This document shows positions 11,804 to 20,459 of a stretch of DNA of 64,000 nucleotides, piece after piece (positions within the stretch are counted from its first letter, which is position 1; each line of letters starts with the position of its first letter). The DNA is from Candidatus Geothrix odensensis. Lineage in GTDB: Bacteria > Acidobacteriota > Holophagae > Holophagales > Holophagaceae. A program made the position numbers and the translations under genes. Location of the stretch: NCBI GenBank assembly GCA_016714685.1, contig JADKCH010000001.1, positions 62,001-126,000 of the forward strand, read 5' to 3'. Under the pieces are notes generated by a model that did no database searches, was not told the origin of the DNA, and saw only the letters and a list, made by a program, of their open reading frames with translations.

Positions 11804-13345
11804 ATGACGGGAGTGGAACACAGGAAGCCTGGGGCAGTCGCTTGGACGCTGGCTGCCGTGGCCGGTGCGGTCGTCGCGACCGGCTTGGCCTTCGCTGCCG
11901 TGTCGGCCTATGTCACGGGACGGGCGGAGGACAACATTCGGAATGTGCTTCTGACGCACCGCGGCCTTCATCGGTACATCCAGGAGGTCATGCATCCAAC
12001 CTTTTTCAAGGCCCAAGGCGAGCAGAAAGTCGCCTTGGACTATTACGATCCCATCATTTTCTCGTCGTCCCATATCGTGCGGGTGATGCATGGTTTCTAC
12101 AACGAGGAGCGGGTGAAGGAAGGGCGCCCCCCCATCTATTACAAAATCGCCTCGGACAATCCTCGCAATCCGCTGAACAAGGCCACCCCGATGGAGAGCG
12201 GCCTGTTGCGCATGTTCAATGAAGACAAAAGCAAACGCGAGTACCGTCAGGAGGTCCAGGTAGACGGGAAACCCTTCCTGCTGCATGCCATGCCGTTTCT
12301 GGAAACCGGCCAAGCCTGTCTTCGTTGTCATGGCAGGCGACAGGATGCGCCGCTTGGGCTGCAGGCCCTCTACTCTGGAGATGGCGGTTTCAATGAACAA
12401 GCAGGAGTGATCAGGGCCGTGGAGATCATCCGGGCGCCGCTCAGCGACGAGCGTCAGGCGGCATTCCTGGCGACGGGTGCCTTCTTGGGTGGCCTCCTTG
12501 GCCTGATGGCCCTGATTCTCTTCAATACTCGTCTTCGCAGCCTGGTCCGGGACAGGACCCTGGCTCTGGAGGGTGAGGTGCAGGAGCGCCTGAGGGCCGA
12601 GACCGAAGTCCGGGATCTGAATCGCAGCCTGGAACAACGGGTCGAGGAGCGGACCACCCAGCTCCAATCGGCCAACCGTGAACTCGATGCCTTCTCCTAT
12701 TCGGTGTCCCATGACTTGCGTGCCCCGCTCCGGGCCATCGACGGCTTCAGCCGTGCCCTCGAGGAGGATTGCGGGGCGAAGCTCAATGAGCAGGAAATCG
12801 ACTACCTGAAGCGGATCCGCCGGGGATGCGGACGCATGGGAGATCTCATCGAGGACCTGCTGAAACTGAGCCGGTCCGCGCGTCGAGAGATCGAGCCGCG
12901 GGACCTGGACCTCTCACAGCTGGTCGAAGAAATCGCCCATGAGCTTCGTGAGGGGGCCCCCGGCTCGAAGGCCGAGTTCACCATCCAGCCCGGTCTGCGG
13001 GGGCGGGGAGACGCCGCCCTGATTCGGTCGGTCCTGGAGAACCTGCTGGGCAATGCATTCAAATTTAGTTCCAAGGCGCCCGCGCCGAGGATTGAGTTCG
13101 GTTCGATGAGCCTAGATGGACGGCGCACCTTCTATGTCCGCGACAATGGGGTGGGTTTCGACATGGCCTATGCCGACAAGCTGTTCGGGGCCTTCCAGAG
13201 GCTGCATACCACGGAAGAGTTCCCAGGCACCGGCATCGGTCTGGCCACGGTGCAGCGGATTCTCCAGAGACACGGCGGGACCATTCGGGCTGAGTCCATG
13301 CCGGGCCAGGGCTCGACCTTCATCTTCACCCTGGGAGGAGACTGA
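11804..13345 (+). CDS. Membrane sensor histidine kinase with haem-c binding DUF3365 (Tll0287-like) domain
   Basis: About 513 residues. One N-terminal membrane segment (11-37) is followed by a periplasmic domain of the DUF3365/Tll0287 type with one haem-c motif CLRCH at 172-176, then a second membrane segment (FLATGAFLGGLLGLMALILF). A coiled coil follows (LEGEVQERLRAETEVRDLNR), then HisKA with the phospho-acceptor His near 303 (SYSVSHDLRAPLRAI), and HATPase_c (NLLGNAFKFSS, GVGFDMAYADKLFGAFQRLH, GTGIGLA). The covalent haem points to redox or gas sensing. The start is set at 11804 by where the hydrophobic segment begins; the frame stays open far upstream over the HD-GYP gene. Next gene one base away. 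Confidence 0.85.
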   Translation: MTGVEHRKPGAVAWTLAAVAGAVVATGLAFAAVSAYVTGRAEDNIRNVLLTHRGLHRYIQEVMHPTFFKAQGEQKVALDYYDPIIFSSSHIVRVMHGFYNEERVKEGRPPIYYKIASDNPRNPLNKATPMESGLLRMFNEDKSKREYRQEVQVDGKPFLLHAMPFLETGQACLRCHGRRQDAPLGLQALYSGDGGFNEQAGVIRAVEIIRAPLSDERQAAFLATGAFLGGLLGLMALILFNTRLRSLVRDRTLALEGEVQERLRAETEVRDLNRSLEQRVEERTTQLQSANRELDAFSYSVSHDLRAPLRAIDGFSRALEEDCGAKLNEQEIDYLKRIRRGCGRMGDLIEDLLKLSRSARREIEPRDLDLSQLVEEIAHELREGAPGSKAEFTIQPGLRGRGDAALIRSVLENLLGNAFKFSSKAPAPRIEFGSMSLDGRRTFYVRDNGVGFDMAYADKLFGAFQRLHTTEEFPGTGIGLATVQRILQRHGGTIRAESMPGQGSTFIFTLGGD

Positions 13346-13346
13346 C

Positions 13347-13796
13347 ATGGAGAAATACATCCTGCTGGTGGAAGACAACCTGGATGACGAGGCTCTCACC
13401 CTGCGGGCCCTGCGCAAGAACAACATTGCCAACAAGGTGGTGGTCACCCGAGATGGCGTGGAGGCCCTGGACTTCCTCTTCGCCATGGGTGCATTCGCCG
13501 AGCGGGACCCCACGGACCTGCCGGAGGTGGTCCTGCTCGATCTGAAGCTGCCGAAACTGCATGGTCTGGAAGTCCTCCAGCGGATCCGGGGGAATGCAGG
13601 CACGCGGATTCTGCCTGTCGTCATCCTCACCACCTCGAGTGAAGACCGCGACCTGGTCGAGAGCTACAGGCTGGGCGCGAACAGCTACATTCGGAAACCG
13701 GTGGATTTCGACCAGTTCATGGAGGCCATCCGGAACCTGGGGATGTACTGGCTCGTGCTGAACCAGTCCGCCAATGGCAGTGGAGGGGGCCGGTGA
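13347..13796 (+). CDS. Single-domain response regulator (Rcp1-like)
   Basis: A 149-residue stand-alone receiver. The acidic pocket is in LLVEDNLDDEAL, the phospho-acceptor is Asp65 in VVLLDLKLPKLHG, the Thr switch is in VVILTTSSEDRD, and the conserved Lys is in SYIRKPVDFDQF. The layout matches Rcp1-type receivers that take phosphate from light- or redox-sensing kinases. It starts one base after the haem kinase stop with GGAGGAG ahead of it, and overlaps the following GTG by four bases, so all three genes form one operon. Confidence 0.92.
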   Translation: MEKYILLVEDNLDDEALTLRALRKNNIANKVVVTRDGVEALDFLFAMGAFAERDPTDLPEVVLLDLKLPKLHGLEVLQRIRGNAGTRILPVVILTTSSEDRDLVESYRLGANSYIRKPVDFDQFMEAIRNLGMYWLVLNQSANGSGGGR

Positions 13797-15715
13797 AGGA
13801 CTGCCTGGACCTGCTGCTTCTGGAGGATCAGGAGGATGATGCCGCCCTGATCCTGCGGACCCTGGAGCGGGGTGGGCTCCGCGTTGAGCTGCGACGGGTC
13901 CAGACGCGGGAGGAGTTCCTTCAGGCCATTTCAGAGAGCACCTGGGATGTCATCCTCTCTGATTTCAATCTGCCCCGTTTCAACGGGGGCGAAGCGCTTG
14001 GGCTCCTCCGGGAGCGGAAGGACGAAACCCCGTTCATCCTGGTCACCGGGGAGATCGGCGAGGAACGGGCGACCGACCTCATGCGCCGGGGAGCCAACGA
14101 CTTCGTGAAGAAGGACCGCCTGGAGCGGCTGGTGCCCGCCATTGAAAGGGAATTACGGGAGGCCAGGGTCCGCAAGGAACACCACGAAGCCATGGCTCGG
14201 CTGCTGCAACTGGGACAGGCCGTGGATCAGTCCGGGGATGAAATCGTGATGGCCGATCCGACGGGGTGCATCACCTATGTGAATGCCGCCTTCACCGCCA
14301 GCACGGGGTATTCCACCGAGGAGGCCCTGGGCCGTCATCCTCTGGAACTGTTGGGCAGCGGGATGAACGCCCCCCTCCACCAGGAACTGAAAACCAGTGT
14401 CCGAGACACCGGGCAGTGGCAGGGGCGCTTTCCCGGTCGCACCAAGGCCGGCGCCATCATCATCCTTGAAAGCCGCATCGCCGCCTTGCGGGACGGGCAG
14501 GGGAAACTCCTTGGCTTCATCGGGACGCATCGAGACATCACCCGGCAGGTGGAACTCGAACAGCGCATGGAGCAGTCCCACCGCATGGAGGCCATCGGCA
14601 ATCTGGCGGGCGGGATCGCACACGACTTCAACAACATGCTCATGGCCATCCGGGGGTTCGCCGAGATCGCACAGGTCCAAGCCAAGGACACCAGGCTCAG
14701 CGCCTCCCTCGACGGGATTCTCCGCGCCACCGATCGGGCCAGGGACCTGGTGCAGCAGATCATGGCCTTCAGCCGATGCAAATCACAGGAACGCAGGTCC
14801 ATCGAGGTCCGGGGCGTCCTGGGCGAGGCCCTCCGCTTCATCCGGGCCACCATCCCCGCCTCCATCACGATCAAGCAGGAGATCGGCTCGGAAGCTTCAG
14901 TCCTCGCCGATGCCACGGAGCTGCAACGGATCATCGTCAACCTCTGCACCAACGGCATGCAGGCCATGAGAGGTGGATCTGGCGTTCTTTCCGTAAGCCT
15001 TGATGAGCAGGAAATCGGATCCGGGTCCCAATGTTCTCGGCCTGATCTTTCACCAGGTCGGTATGTTCGGATACGCGTTTCAGACTCCGGCTGCGGGATG
15101 TCACCTGAGGTCGCGGCGAGGATATTCGAACCCTTTTTCACAACCCGGGCCTCCACTGGCGGAACCGGAATGGGGCTGGCCGTCGTTCACGGGTTGGTGG
15201 CCTCCATGAATGGCCTTGTCAGTGTGCAGTCCAGTCCGGGGATGGGTTCCACCTTCGAAATCCTCCTGCCCGTCCACCACGCCACTCACTTCGGCCCAGG
15301 GGGCGAGCAGGCTCGACGTGAGCATGGTTCCGGACGCATCCTGTTCATCGATGACGAAAGGATTCTCTGCGAATTGGCCGAAGAGATGCTGGAGGACCTT
15401 GGCTACACGCCCATCACCTTCACGAATCCGCTGGAGGCCATTCGCTGGTTTGAAGCCGACCCCCTAGGCGTCGACCTGGTCATGACAGATATGACCATGC
15501 CGGGCATGACAGGTGACCTGGTGGCCCAATCTCTCCTGGCAGTGCGACCAGATCTCCCCCTGATCCTGTGCACCGGCTACAGCGAACGGATTGAGCACGA
15601 TAGCTTCCAGATGGTCCGGGTCACCCGATTGGTTCAGAAGCCATTCGACTGGAGCGCCATGAGCCAGACCATCAGGGAGTGCCTCCAGGGGGCCATCCGT
15701 CCCCAAGCGGAGTGA
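13793..15715 (+). CDS. Hybrid sensor kinase: REC-PAS-HisKA-HATPase-REC
   Basis: A 640-residue soluble protein. N-terminal receiver with Asp57 (DVILSDFNLPRFNG); PAS domain at about 140-260 (EIVMADPTGCITYVNAAFTA, and GFIGTHRDIT at its end); HisKA with His near 277 in GGIAHDFNNMLMAI, the subtype common in NtrB-like/hybrid kinases; HATPase_c with VNLCTNGMQAM, VSDSGCGM and GTGMGLAVVHG; C-terminal receiver with Asp near 566 (VMTDMTMPGMTG). Starts with GTG overlapping the previous stop (GTGA) and preceded by a GGAGGGG Shine-Dalgarno at 13783-13789. Both receivers could accept phosphate from or donate it to the upstream pair, making a multistep relay. No DNA-binding output is present. Confidence 0.93.
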   Translation: MKDCLDLLLLEDQEDDAALILRTLERGGLRVELRRVQTREEFLQAISESTWDVILSDFNLPRFNGGEALGLLRERKDETPFILVTGEIGEERATDLMRRGANDFVKKDRLERLVPAIERELREARVRKEHHEAMARLLQLGQAVDQSGDEIVMADPTGCITYVNAAFTASTGYSTEEALGRHPLELLGSGMNAPLHQELKTSVRDTGQWQGRFPGRTKAGAIIILESRIAALRDGQGKLLGFIGTHRDITRQVELEQRMEQSHRMEAIGNLAGGIAHDFNNMLMAIRGFAEIAQVQAKDTRLSASLDGILRATDRARDLVQQIMAFSRCKSQERRSIEVRGVLGEALRFIRATIPASITIKQEIGSEASVLADATELQRIIVNLCTNGMQAMRGGSGVLSVSLDEQEIGSGSQCSRPDLSPGRYVRIRVSDSGCGMSPEVAARIFEPFFTTRASTGGTGMGLAVVHGLVASMNGLVSVQSSPGMGSTFEILLPVHHATHFGPGGEQARREHGSGRILFIDDERILCELAEEMLEDLGYTPITFTNPLEAIRWFEADPLGVDLVMTDMTMPGMTGDLVAQSLLAVRPDLPLILCTGYSERIEHDSFQMVRVTRLVQKPFDWSAMSQTIRECLQGAIRPQAE

Positions 15716-15877
15716 CGCGAGACTCCGGGAGGACTGACGGCAATCGACCCGTGGTTTCGTCACAGGGGTGCCAATGACTGGGAGGGACCGGGACTGGCCG
15801 ACCGGGGGCAACCCGGTTCGCCCCAGGTCGCCTCCAGCAGATCAATTCCCTGGACCACCTGTCACCGCGAGGCCGCC

Positions 15878-16501
15878 TCAACTCTCCTCAAAATAGGCAT
15901 CGTCCTGCAGGTCTTCCCAGCCGGTGATCATCGCGAAGATGTTGGTCAGGGGTGTATGCCCCGTGGTCGTCAGATAGACGTGGCCAATGAGGAAGGCCAC
16001 GAGGCCGAAGGCGCCAAGCACATGGATGACGGCAATGAACCAAAGCGAGCTGGGCGACCAACCCAGCGCATGCTGCAGGTTCGGATAGAAGTAGTACAGG
16101 GCACCCGTAGTGGCTTGAACGGGGAGGATCAAAACCTTGAAGCCCAGGTAGGCCAGCCGCTGCAAGGGATTCAGCTTGGCCATCCGATGCTTCTTCACCG
16201 GGTGGGGTGCACCCTTGAAGATGCCGGTGAGGTAGAAGGCGACCATCTCCCTCAGGAACTTCCGGGTGGGGATGTACTGGCGCCACTCGCCGGTGGTGAT
16301 GTGCCAGAAGATGGCGAAGACGATGAGAACAATCAAGGCCACGGCGAGGATGTTGTGCAGGGAGACGGCCCTCTGGAAGCCGAAGAGGTGGAACCCGAAG
16401 CCTCGGATCTCGAAGCCCGTGAGCATCAGGAGGATGATCATCAGTGCCTGGGCCCAGTGCCAGAGACGTTCGAAGGTTTCATACAGGACGATGCGTCGCA
16501 T
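15878..16501 (-). CDS. Cytochrome b561-type membrane subunit, partner of octaheme cytochrome
   Basis: A 207-residue integral membrane protein with about four transmembrane segments, e.g. ALMIILLMLTGFEI, AVALIVLIVFAIFWH and IAVIHVLGAFGLVAFLIGHV. Histidines for haem b occur in the segments (RLWHWAQ, SLHNILA, WHITTGEW, IGHVYLTTTGHT), the pattern of cytochrome b subunits of Ni-Fe hydrogenase, formate dehydrogenase and thiosulfate reductase. It starts 14 bases after the octaheme cytochrome stop and so probably passes quinol electrons to it or accepts them. The C-terminus is acidic and cytoplasmic. Confidence 0.86.
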   Translation of the reverse strand: MRRIVLYETFERLWHWAQALMIILLMLTGFEIRGFGFHLFGFQRAVSLHNILAVALIVLIVFAIFWHITTGEWRQYIPTRKFLREMVAFYLTGIFKGAPHPVKKHRMAKLNPLQRLAYLGFKVLILPVQATTGALYYFYPNLQHALGWSPSSLWFIAVIHVLGAFGLVAFLIGHVYLTTTGHTPLTNIFAMITGWEDLQDDAYFEES

Positions 16502-16515
16502 GGAGGCTCCCGGGG

Positions 16516-18129
16516 CTACTTGTGGAGAAAGCGGATCAGGCCGTGGATACCCACGCCGAGGATGGTGAGGATGACCATGCCGAGCCCAATGGCATCGATG
16601 CCGGTCCCCCGGTCACGGCCCAGGAGGTAGAACCCCGGGACCGAAGCCAGGCGACCATTCCGGCTGTGGCACTCGGTGCAGGCGAGGGCCTGCTCCTTGG
16701 GCGCCACCATGTGGGTGATGGGCCAGAGCATGGTGGTCTTCACGAAGCCGTACTTCCCGCTGTAGGGCAGCCCGGCGGTTTCCATGCCCATCTTGATGGC
16801 GATGTCCCAGTTCCAGTCGCCCCAATAGGCGCCGGAGCCCTTGGGACCGGCGGTGTAGGGCGCTACGAACTTGTTCTGGAGCGTGTCGTAGGGCTGGCTG
16901 CCTTCATGGAACTTGAAGGGCCAGATCTTGGCGTTGGGATCGGCGTAGGAACCCTCGGCGGGGTTCAGCACGACTTTGCCGTCTGCCGGAATGGTGATGG
17001 TGTCCGTCAGGCGGGTGAACTTCAGATTGCCGTTGTACCAGACATAGGCTGGCTTGACGTCCCGCTGCCAGAGCATCTCGCCATGGATGCTGTTGTAAGA
17101 CTCATAGCCATTGGCATCCTCTTCCTTGTAGCCGCGCCCATTCTTCAAGCGGCCGGCGGTGGCCCAGTCCCAGTAGGTGTTGGTGGGCAGCGTGCCCCGG
17201 GCGAAGGCGGGGATGTGGCAGGTCTGGCAGGCGACCTTCTGGTAGTGGCGATTCAGGACGTAGGATTTATGCGGCGAATCCGAATGGCAGGCCGCGCAGG
17301 ACATCCGGGACACGCTCTCACCGGGGAACTTGGGCTGCTCGCGGCGATCCGCCGGAATGACATAGTTCGGGCCGCCCACCTGGTGGGCATCGGAAACATG
17401 GCAGTCCACGCAGTCCATGCCCGCGCCCTGTTTGGACATGTGCACGTCCTCGGCCCGGGGCGCCTTCAGGATGGTGTCATCCAGGTCCCCATGCTTGGTG
17501 GCGTCGCCGCCGCCGCCGAAGAAGTGGCACACGCCGCAGTTCCTGTTGGTGGGGGCGCCGACCTTCTGGGCCACGTCCGCCAGGGGCACGGCGGGATTGG
17601 GCCATCCCCCCTTCTCCTTTTCGTAGTCGCCAGTGGTGTCGTGGCAGACGAGGCAGTCCACGTTCTCCTGGCGGGTGAAATCGAAGGTCTTGTCCTTGTA
17701 CCCGTAGCCGGCATGGCAGCGGGCGCAGGATTCGGTGTTTCCGCCGATGATGGAGATGCAGTAGTTGTTCACCAGATGGGTGGACTTCCCGTAGCCATCC
17801 TTGCCGTCCTTGGCCACATTCCAGGTCCAATGCGACGTCGCCATGACCTGCTCGGCGGCCTTGGTGTGGCAGGTCAGGCAGGCTCGCGTCACAGCAGGGC
17901 CGTCACCTTCCTTGAAGGGGCCTTGGAGGATCTTGAACTTGCTGTGATCCGCCGTGAGACGTCGCTTCTTGGTCAAGTGGAGCGCGGTGTAGGAACCATG
18001 GCCAGTGGGAACCGGTGGGTCAGGCTGCTGGGCCTGGACCGCCGTGGACGGGAGCACCGCAAGGCATATCAAGGTTCGAAATGTTCGCGGCAGCCAGATG
18101 AGCCACGGCTTTCTGGTTGGATGAGGCAT
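16516..18129 (-). CDS. Octaheme c-type cytochrome, tetrathionate reductase (OTR) family, membrane-anchored
   Basis: A 537-residue exported multihaem enzyme. The signal segment is about 17-33. Eight CxxCH motifs are visible: 84-88 CLTCH, 135 CARCH, 159 CLVCH, 198 CGVCH, 240 CVDCH, 278 CAACH, 301 CQTCH, 484 CTECH. The 180-residue gap before the last haem and the C-terminal transmembrane helix (511-533, IDAIGLGMVILTILGVGIHG) are notable, as the characterised Shewanella OTR is soluble (recalled knowledge). OTR-family enzymes reduce tetrathionate, nitrite or hydroxylamine in vitro; the physiological substrate here is unknown. Start at 18129 chosen for the CAGGAG ahead of it, instead of 18204. It precedes the cytochrome b gene in the operon. 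Confidence 0.9.
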   Translation of the reverse strand: MPHPTRKPWLIWLPRTFRTLICLAVLPSTAVQAQQPDPPVPTGHGSYTALHLTKKRRLTADHSKFKILQGPFKEGDGPAVTRACLTCHTKAAEQVMATSHWTWNVAKDGKDGYGKSTHLVNNYCISIIGGNTESCARCHAGYGYKDKTFDFTRQENVDCLVCHDTTGDYEKEKGGWPNPAVPLADVAQKVGAPTNRNCGVCHFFGGGGDATKHGDLDDTILKAPRAEDVHMSKQGAGMDCVDCHVSDAHQVGGPNYVIPADRREQPKFPGESVSRMSCAACHSDSPHKSYVLNRHYQKVACQTCHIPAFARGTLPTNTYWDWATAGRLKNGRGYKEEDANGYESYNSIHGEMLWQRDVKPAYVWYNGNLKFTRLTDTITIPADGKVVLNPAEGSYADPNAKIWPFKFHEGSQPYDTLQNKFVAPYTAGPKGSGAYWGDWNWDIAIKMGMETAGLPYSGKYGFVKTTMLWPITHMVAPKEQALACTECHSRNGRLASVPGFYLLGRDRGTGIDAIGLGMVILTILGVGIHGLIRFLHK

Positions 18130-18286
18130 GAATTCTCCTGAGTGCTGAGTCAAGAACGTGAGTGCACGGATCCCTGGGATCGGACGAGGGCAAGCCGCTG
18201 GCACAGGCGAAGGGTGCGCCGCCGGGGCTTCTGGAGAGGAATGGCGCGAGAGCGGTCAGAAGGGTCCGAGACCCATTCCGCCTGGG

Positions 18287-18700
18287 TCACTGTGGGGTAG
18301 GCTGCGCATGGCCACGGCATCCACAGGACCGGCCCGGGTCAGGGTCGAGCAGGCCGGACTCGAACTGAAGGACTGCTTCCTCGGGCGCACAGGGAGCGGA
18401 AAGGATCCGCACCGTGATTCCGGCGGACTCCAGGGCGATGCGTGCCCCGGATCCCATGCCGAGGCCGATCACGGCTCTGCAGTCCCCCAGCAGGCGGACG
18501 AACCGGCTGTGATCGTGCGCATGGGCATGCGGGTGCCCATCCTGGTGGGTGGGCGCGCCTTCGGGAGGGGCCTGGTCGTTGGCGCGGACTTCGCGCTGCT
18601 CGATCCGGCCATCCCGGACGGTGCAGACGAGGAAGGCAGGACTCCGCCCAAAGTGGGCTGAGATCTCGGAGCGGTGATCAATGGCGACGGCTACTTTCAT
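18287..18700 (-). CDS. NifX/NifB-C-terminal-like (dinitrogenase Fe-Mo cofactor domain) protein, His-rich
   Basis: A 137-residue protein. It opens with KVAVAIDHRSEISAHFGRSP and continues to LGDCRAVIGLGMGSGARIAL, the fold used by NifX, NafY and the C-terminus of NifB to carry Fe-S/Mo cofactors; ribonuclease H-like. A histidine-rich insert HQDGHPHAHAHDHSR at about 52-66 and a C-terminal CGCRGH add likely metal ligands. No nif genes are seen in the window, so a role in nitrogenase is unlikely. Metal or cluster handling for the adjacent redox operon is the inference. Located 12 bases after the TsaA-like gene. Confidence 0.85.
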   Translation of the reverse strand: MKVAVAIDHRSEISAHFGRSPAFLVCTVRDGRIEQREVRANDQAPPEGAPTHQDGHPHAHAHDHSRFVRLLGDCRAVIGLGMGSGARIALESAGITVRILSAPCAPEEAVLQFESGLLDPDPGRSCGCRGHAQPTPQ

Positions 18701-18712
18701 CTGCGGGTCCTT

Positions 18713-19180
18713 TCATTCGCCGGGTCTTGTCAGGCGATGGTGGGGAGAGGTGGCCAGTCGGATGTCGAGAAGGGCTGCGCCCTCTTCCACATCCAGGCCC
18801 ACGACCTGGAGCAGGCCCCGCTCTCGGTCGATGTCTACAAGCCTGGCTCGGAGGAATTCGATGGGATTGGGGCGTTCCACGGTGGTCGTCGCGAAGACGC
18901 CAGGAACGCCGTCCCCTCCCTGCCATGCGTCTGCGGGGACCTGGCCGGACGGGGCGTGACAGGTGACCACCCACAGCTCGACGCCTTCATACAATCCGGC
19001 CAGTCCTGGCAGGTAGGGTCGGAAGAGTTCGAGAGTGGCCCTCTGGATCGGCGCGAAATACTTTGGGGGACGCACGGGCTTCTTCGGGGCCTGATGAACG
19101 ATGCCGATCGGGCGGAGGGTGAAGGCGACGCTCGGGGGCCGCGAAGGATCGGCCAGTGTCTCTGGGGTGTGGCCAGTCAT
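18713..19180 (-). CDS. TsaA/TrmO-like SAM-dependent methyltransferase family protein
   Basis: A 155-residue protein with the TsaA (UPF0066) beta-barrel features FTLRPIGIVHQAPKKPVRPP, VFATTTVERPNPIEF and VGLDVEEGAALLDIR. E. coli TrmO methylates the N6 of t6A37 in tRNA-Thr; that protein is longer and has RSPxRPNPIG where this has TTVERPNPIE. Short copies like this occur beside metal-transport or cofactor genes in anaerobes (recalled observation), so a tRNA role is not assured. It lies between the binding-protein and NifX-like genes in the sigma54 module. Confidence 0.82.
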   Translation of the reverse strand: MTGHTPETLADPSRPPSVAFTLRPIGIVHQAPKKPVRPPKYFAPIQRATLELFRPYLPGLAGLYEGVELWVVTCHAPSGQVPADAWQGGDGVPGVFATTTVERPNPIEFLRARLVDIDRERGLLQVVGLDVEEGAALLDIRLATSPHHRLTRPGE

Positions 19181-19200
19181 CTTGTTCCCCCTGGCTCGGC

Positions 19201-19244
19201 TCCGCGTGGCGCGGACCCTTCCTGAAGCCTGCGCGAGGCGCAGG
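19201..19244. other. Two small hairpins between binding-protein and TsaA-like genes
   Basis: TCCGCG-TGG-CGCGGA at 19201-19215 and CCTGCGC-GAG-GCGCAGG at 19228-19244 can each fold. They sit in the only sizeable gap (124 bases) inside the operon and could give mRNA processing or partial termination that raises the upstream gene relative to the downstream ones. No T tract follows on the transcribed strand. Confidence 0.4.
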
Positions 19245-19304
19245 TCGGTCGATGATTCATGGGGTCCTTCCTTGATGGGCTTGGTCAGCCTTCAGGAGCA
19301 GGGA

Positions 19305-20237
19305 TCAGTGCTTGGCCTGGCTCTGCAAGGTCCTGATGAAGTTGTCGAACAGGGCGCTGTAGGTCGTGGCTCCGCGAATGGTCTCGATGGAGGAGGAGAC
19401 CTCGATCACCTTCAGGTTGGAGTACTCACGGAAGGCGTCGGCGTATTCGGCGGGTGTATTCGGATCCACCAGGATGAAGTCGGCCTTCATCTGCTTGATG
19501 TGGAGCAGAAGGGTCTGCGGACTCGGAAGCTCGCCGGGAGTCCCCTTGCAGACCAGGAACTGGGGCCCGCCCATGGATGAGAAATTCTGCCAGCCGCACT
19601 GCGCCGTGAAGACCTTCACTCCGTGGAGAGGCTTCAAGGCTGTCTTCCACCGCTGGATGTCCTTCGCCAGGGCCCTCTGGAAGGCCTCTGCATTGGCCAT
19701 GAACATCGCCCGACTGGAGGGTCTCAACTCACCAAGACCCCTGGCGATGTTCCGGGCGATGAGGCCACCGTTCTCCGGGTTGAGCCAGAAGAAGGGGTCT
19801 CCGGAGGCGAACGCGGGATCGACGGACCCGAAGCAGGTGGAGGTGGGCTGGTTGGTTCGCACGGTCCCCTTGGACACATCGATCCACTTGGGCTCACCAC
19901 CCTTGCGACCTGCGCTTCCCGCAGTGCGAAGCACGTCGGAGACCGCCGCGGATTCGTTCATGAACCCGGTCCACACGACCGCTTCCGCTGTCGCCAGGCG
20001 GGCCTTCGACGCGGGCTCCACCTGAAGGTCCTTGCGCAGGATGCAGCCCTTGAAGAGGTTCACGGTATCAACCTGTCCGCCACCCACCGCCCTGACGATG
20101 GGCTCGATGTCGACCACTGCCACCGCCACGGTGACCCGCCCCTCCTTCTGCTGCTGGCCGGCTCCGAAGGCGAAGCCGCCCATGGCCAGCAGGGCAAGGA
20201 CCGTGCGCCACGCTGGATGCATCCTGTAGGGTTTCAT
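19305..20237 (-). CDS. Periplasmic metal-type (ZnuA/cluster A-I) binding protein lacking the usual His ligands
   Basis: A 310-residue exported protein (signal about 9-26, LALLAMGGFAFGAG). Fold-level features of Zn/Mn binding proteins are present: IVRAVGGGQVDTVNL, RLATAEAVVWTGFMNE, DPFFWLNPENGGLIARNIA and ADFILVDPNTPAEYADAF. At the positions where ZnuA has its metal His (EPHD, DPHxWLDP, FHDAF) this has GCILRKD, DPFFWLNP and FTAQCGW, so all three His are gone and Cys appears near two of them. It therefore probably binds something else, perhaps a soft metal or metalloid (inference). No ABC permease or ATPase accompanies it. AGGAGG precedes the ATG. First gene after the sigma54 promoter candidate. 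Confidence 0.8.
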   Translation of the reverse strand: MKPYRMHPAWRTVLALLAMGGFAFGAGQQQKEGRVTVAVAVVDIEPIVRAVGGGQVDTVNLFKGCILRKDLQVEPASKARLATAEAVVWTGFMNESAAVSDVLRTAGSAGRKGGEPKWIDVSKGTVRTNQPTSTCFGSVDPAFASGDPFFWLNPENGGLIARNIARGLGELRPSSRAMFMANAEAFQRALAKDIQRWKTALKPLHGVKVFTAQCGWQNFSSMGGPQFLVCKGTPGELPSPQTLLLHIKQMKADFILVDPNTPAEYADAFREYSNLKVIEVSSSIETIRGATTYSALFDNFIRTLQSQAKH

Positions 20238-20459
20238 ATCGACCTCCTGTTGAGTGGGTGTGGGGTTCGTTCAGGCAGACGCATCCCGGCCGCGACTGCA
20301 GTGGCGAAAGTGCTGGAAGACTGGCGAGAGGCGCAGGATGCCCCGGCGGTTGGTGGACCGCCTTCCTGGCTGAGAGGATTCAGGCTGAATGGACGATTGG
20401 CTGACCGTGGTCCATGGACGACTGGAAAGTCACTTGAGAGCATCCAGCAGTAGGAGCAA

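Noticed and set aside
16444..18141. A 565-codon open frame antisense to the octaheme cytochrome
   Set aside because: No recognisable motif, whereas the opposite strand shows eight CxxCH motifs and a signal peptide.
18160..18205. A second -24/-12-like string upstream of the octaheme gene
   Set aside because: GC of the -12 is at the right place but the -24 GG is absent and only about half of the consensus matches.
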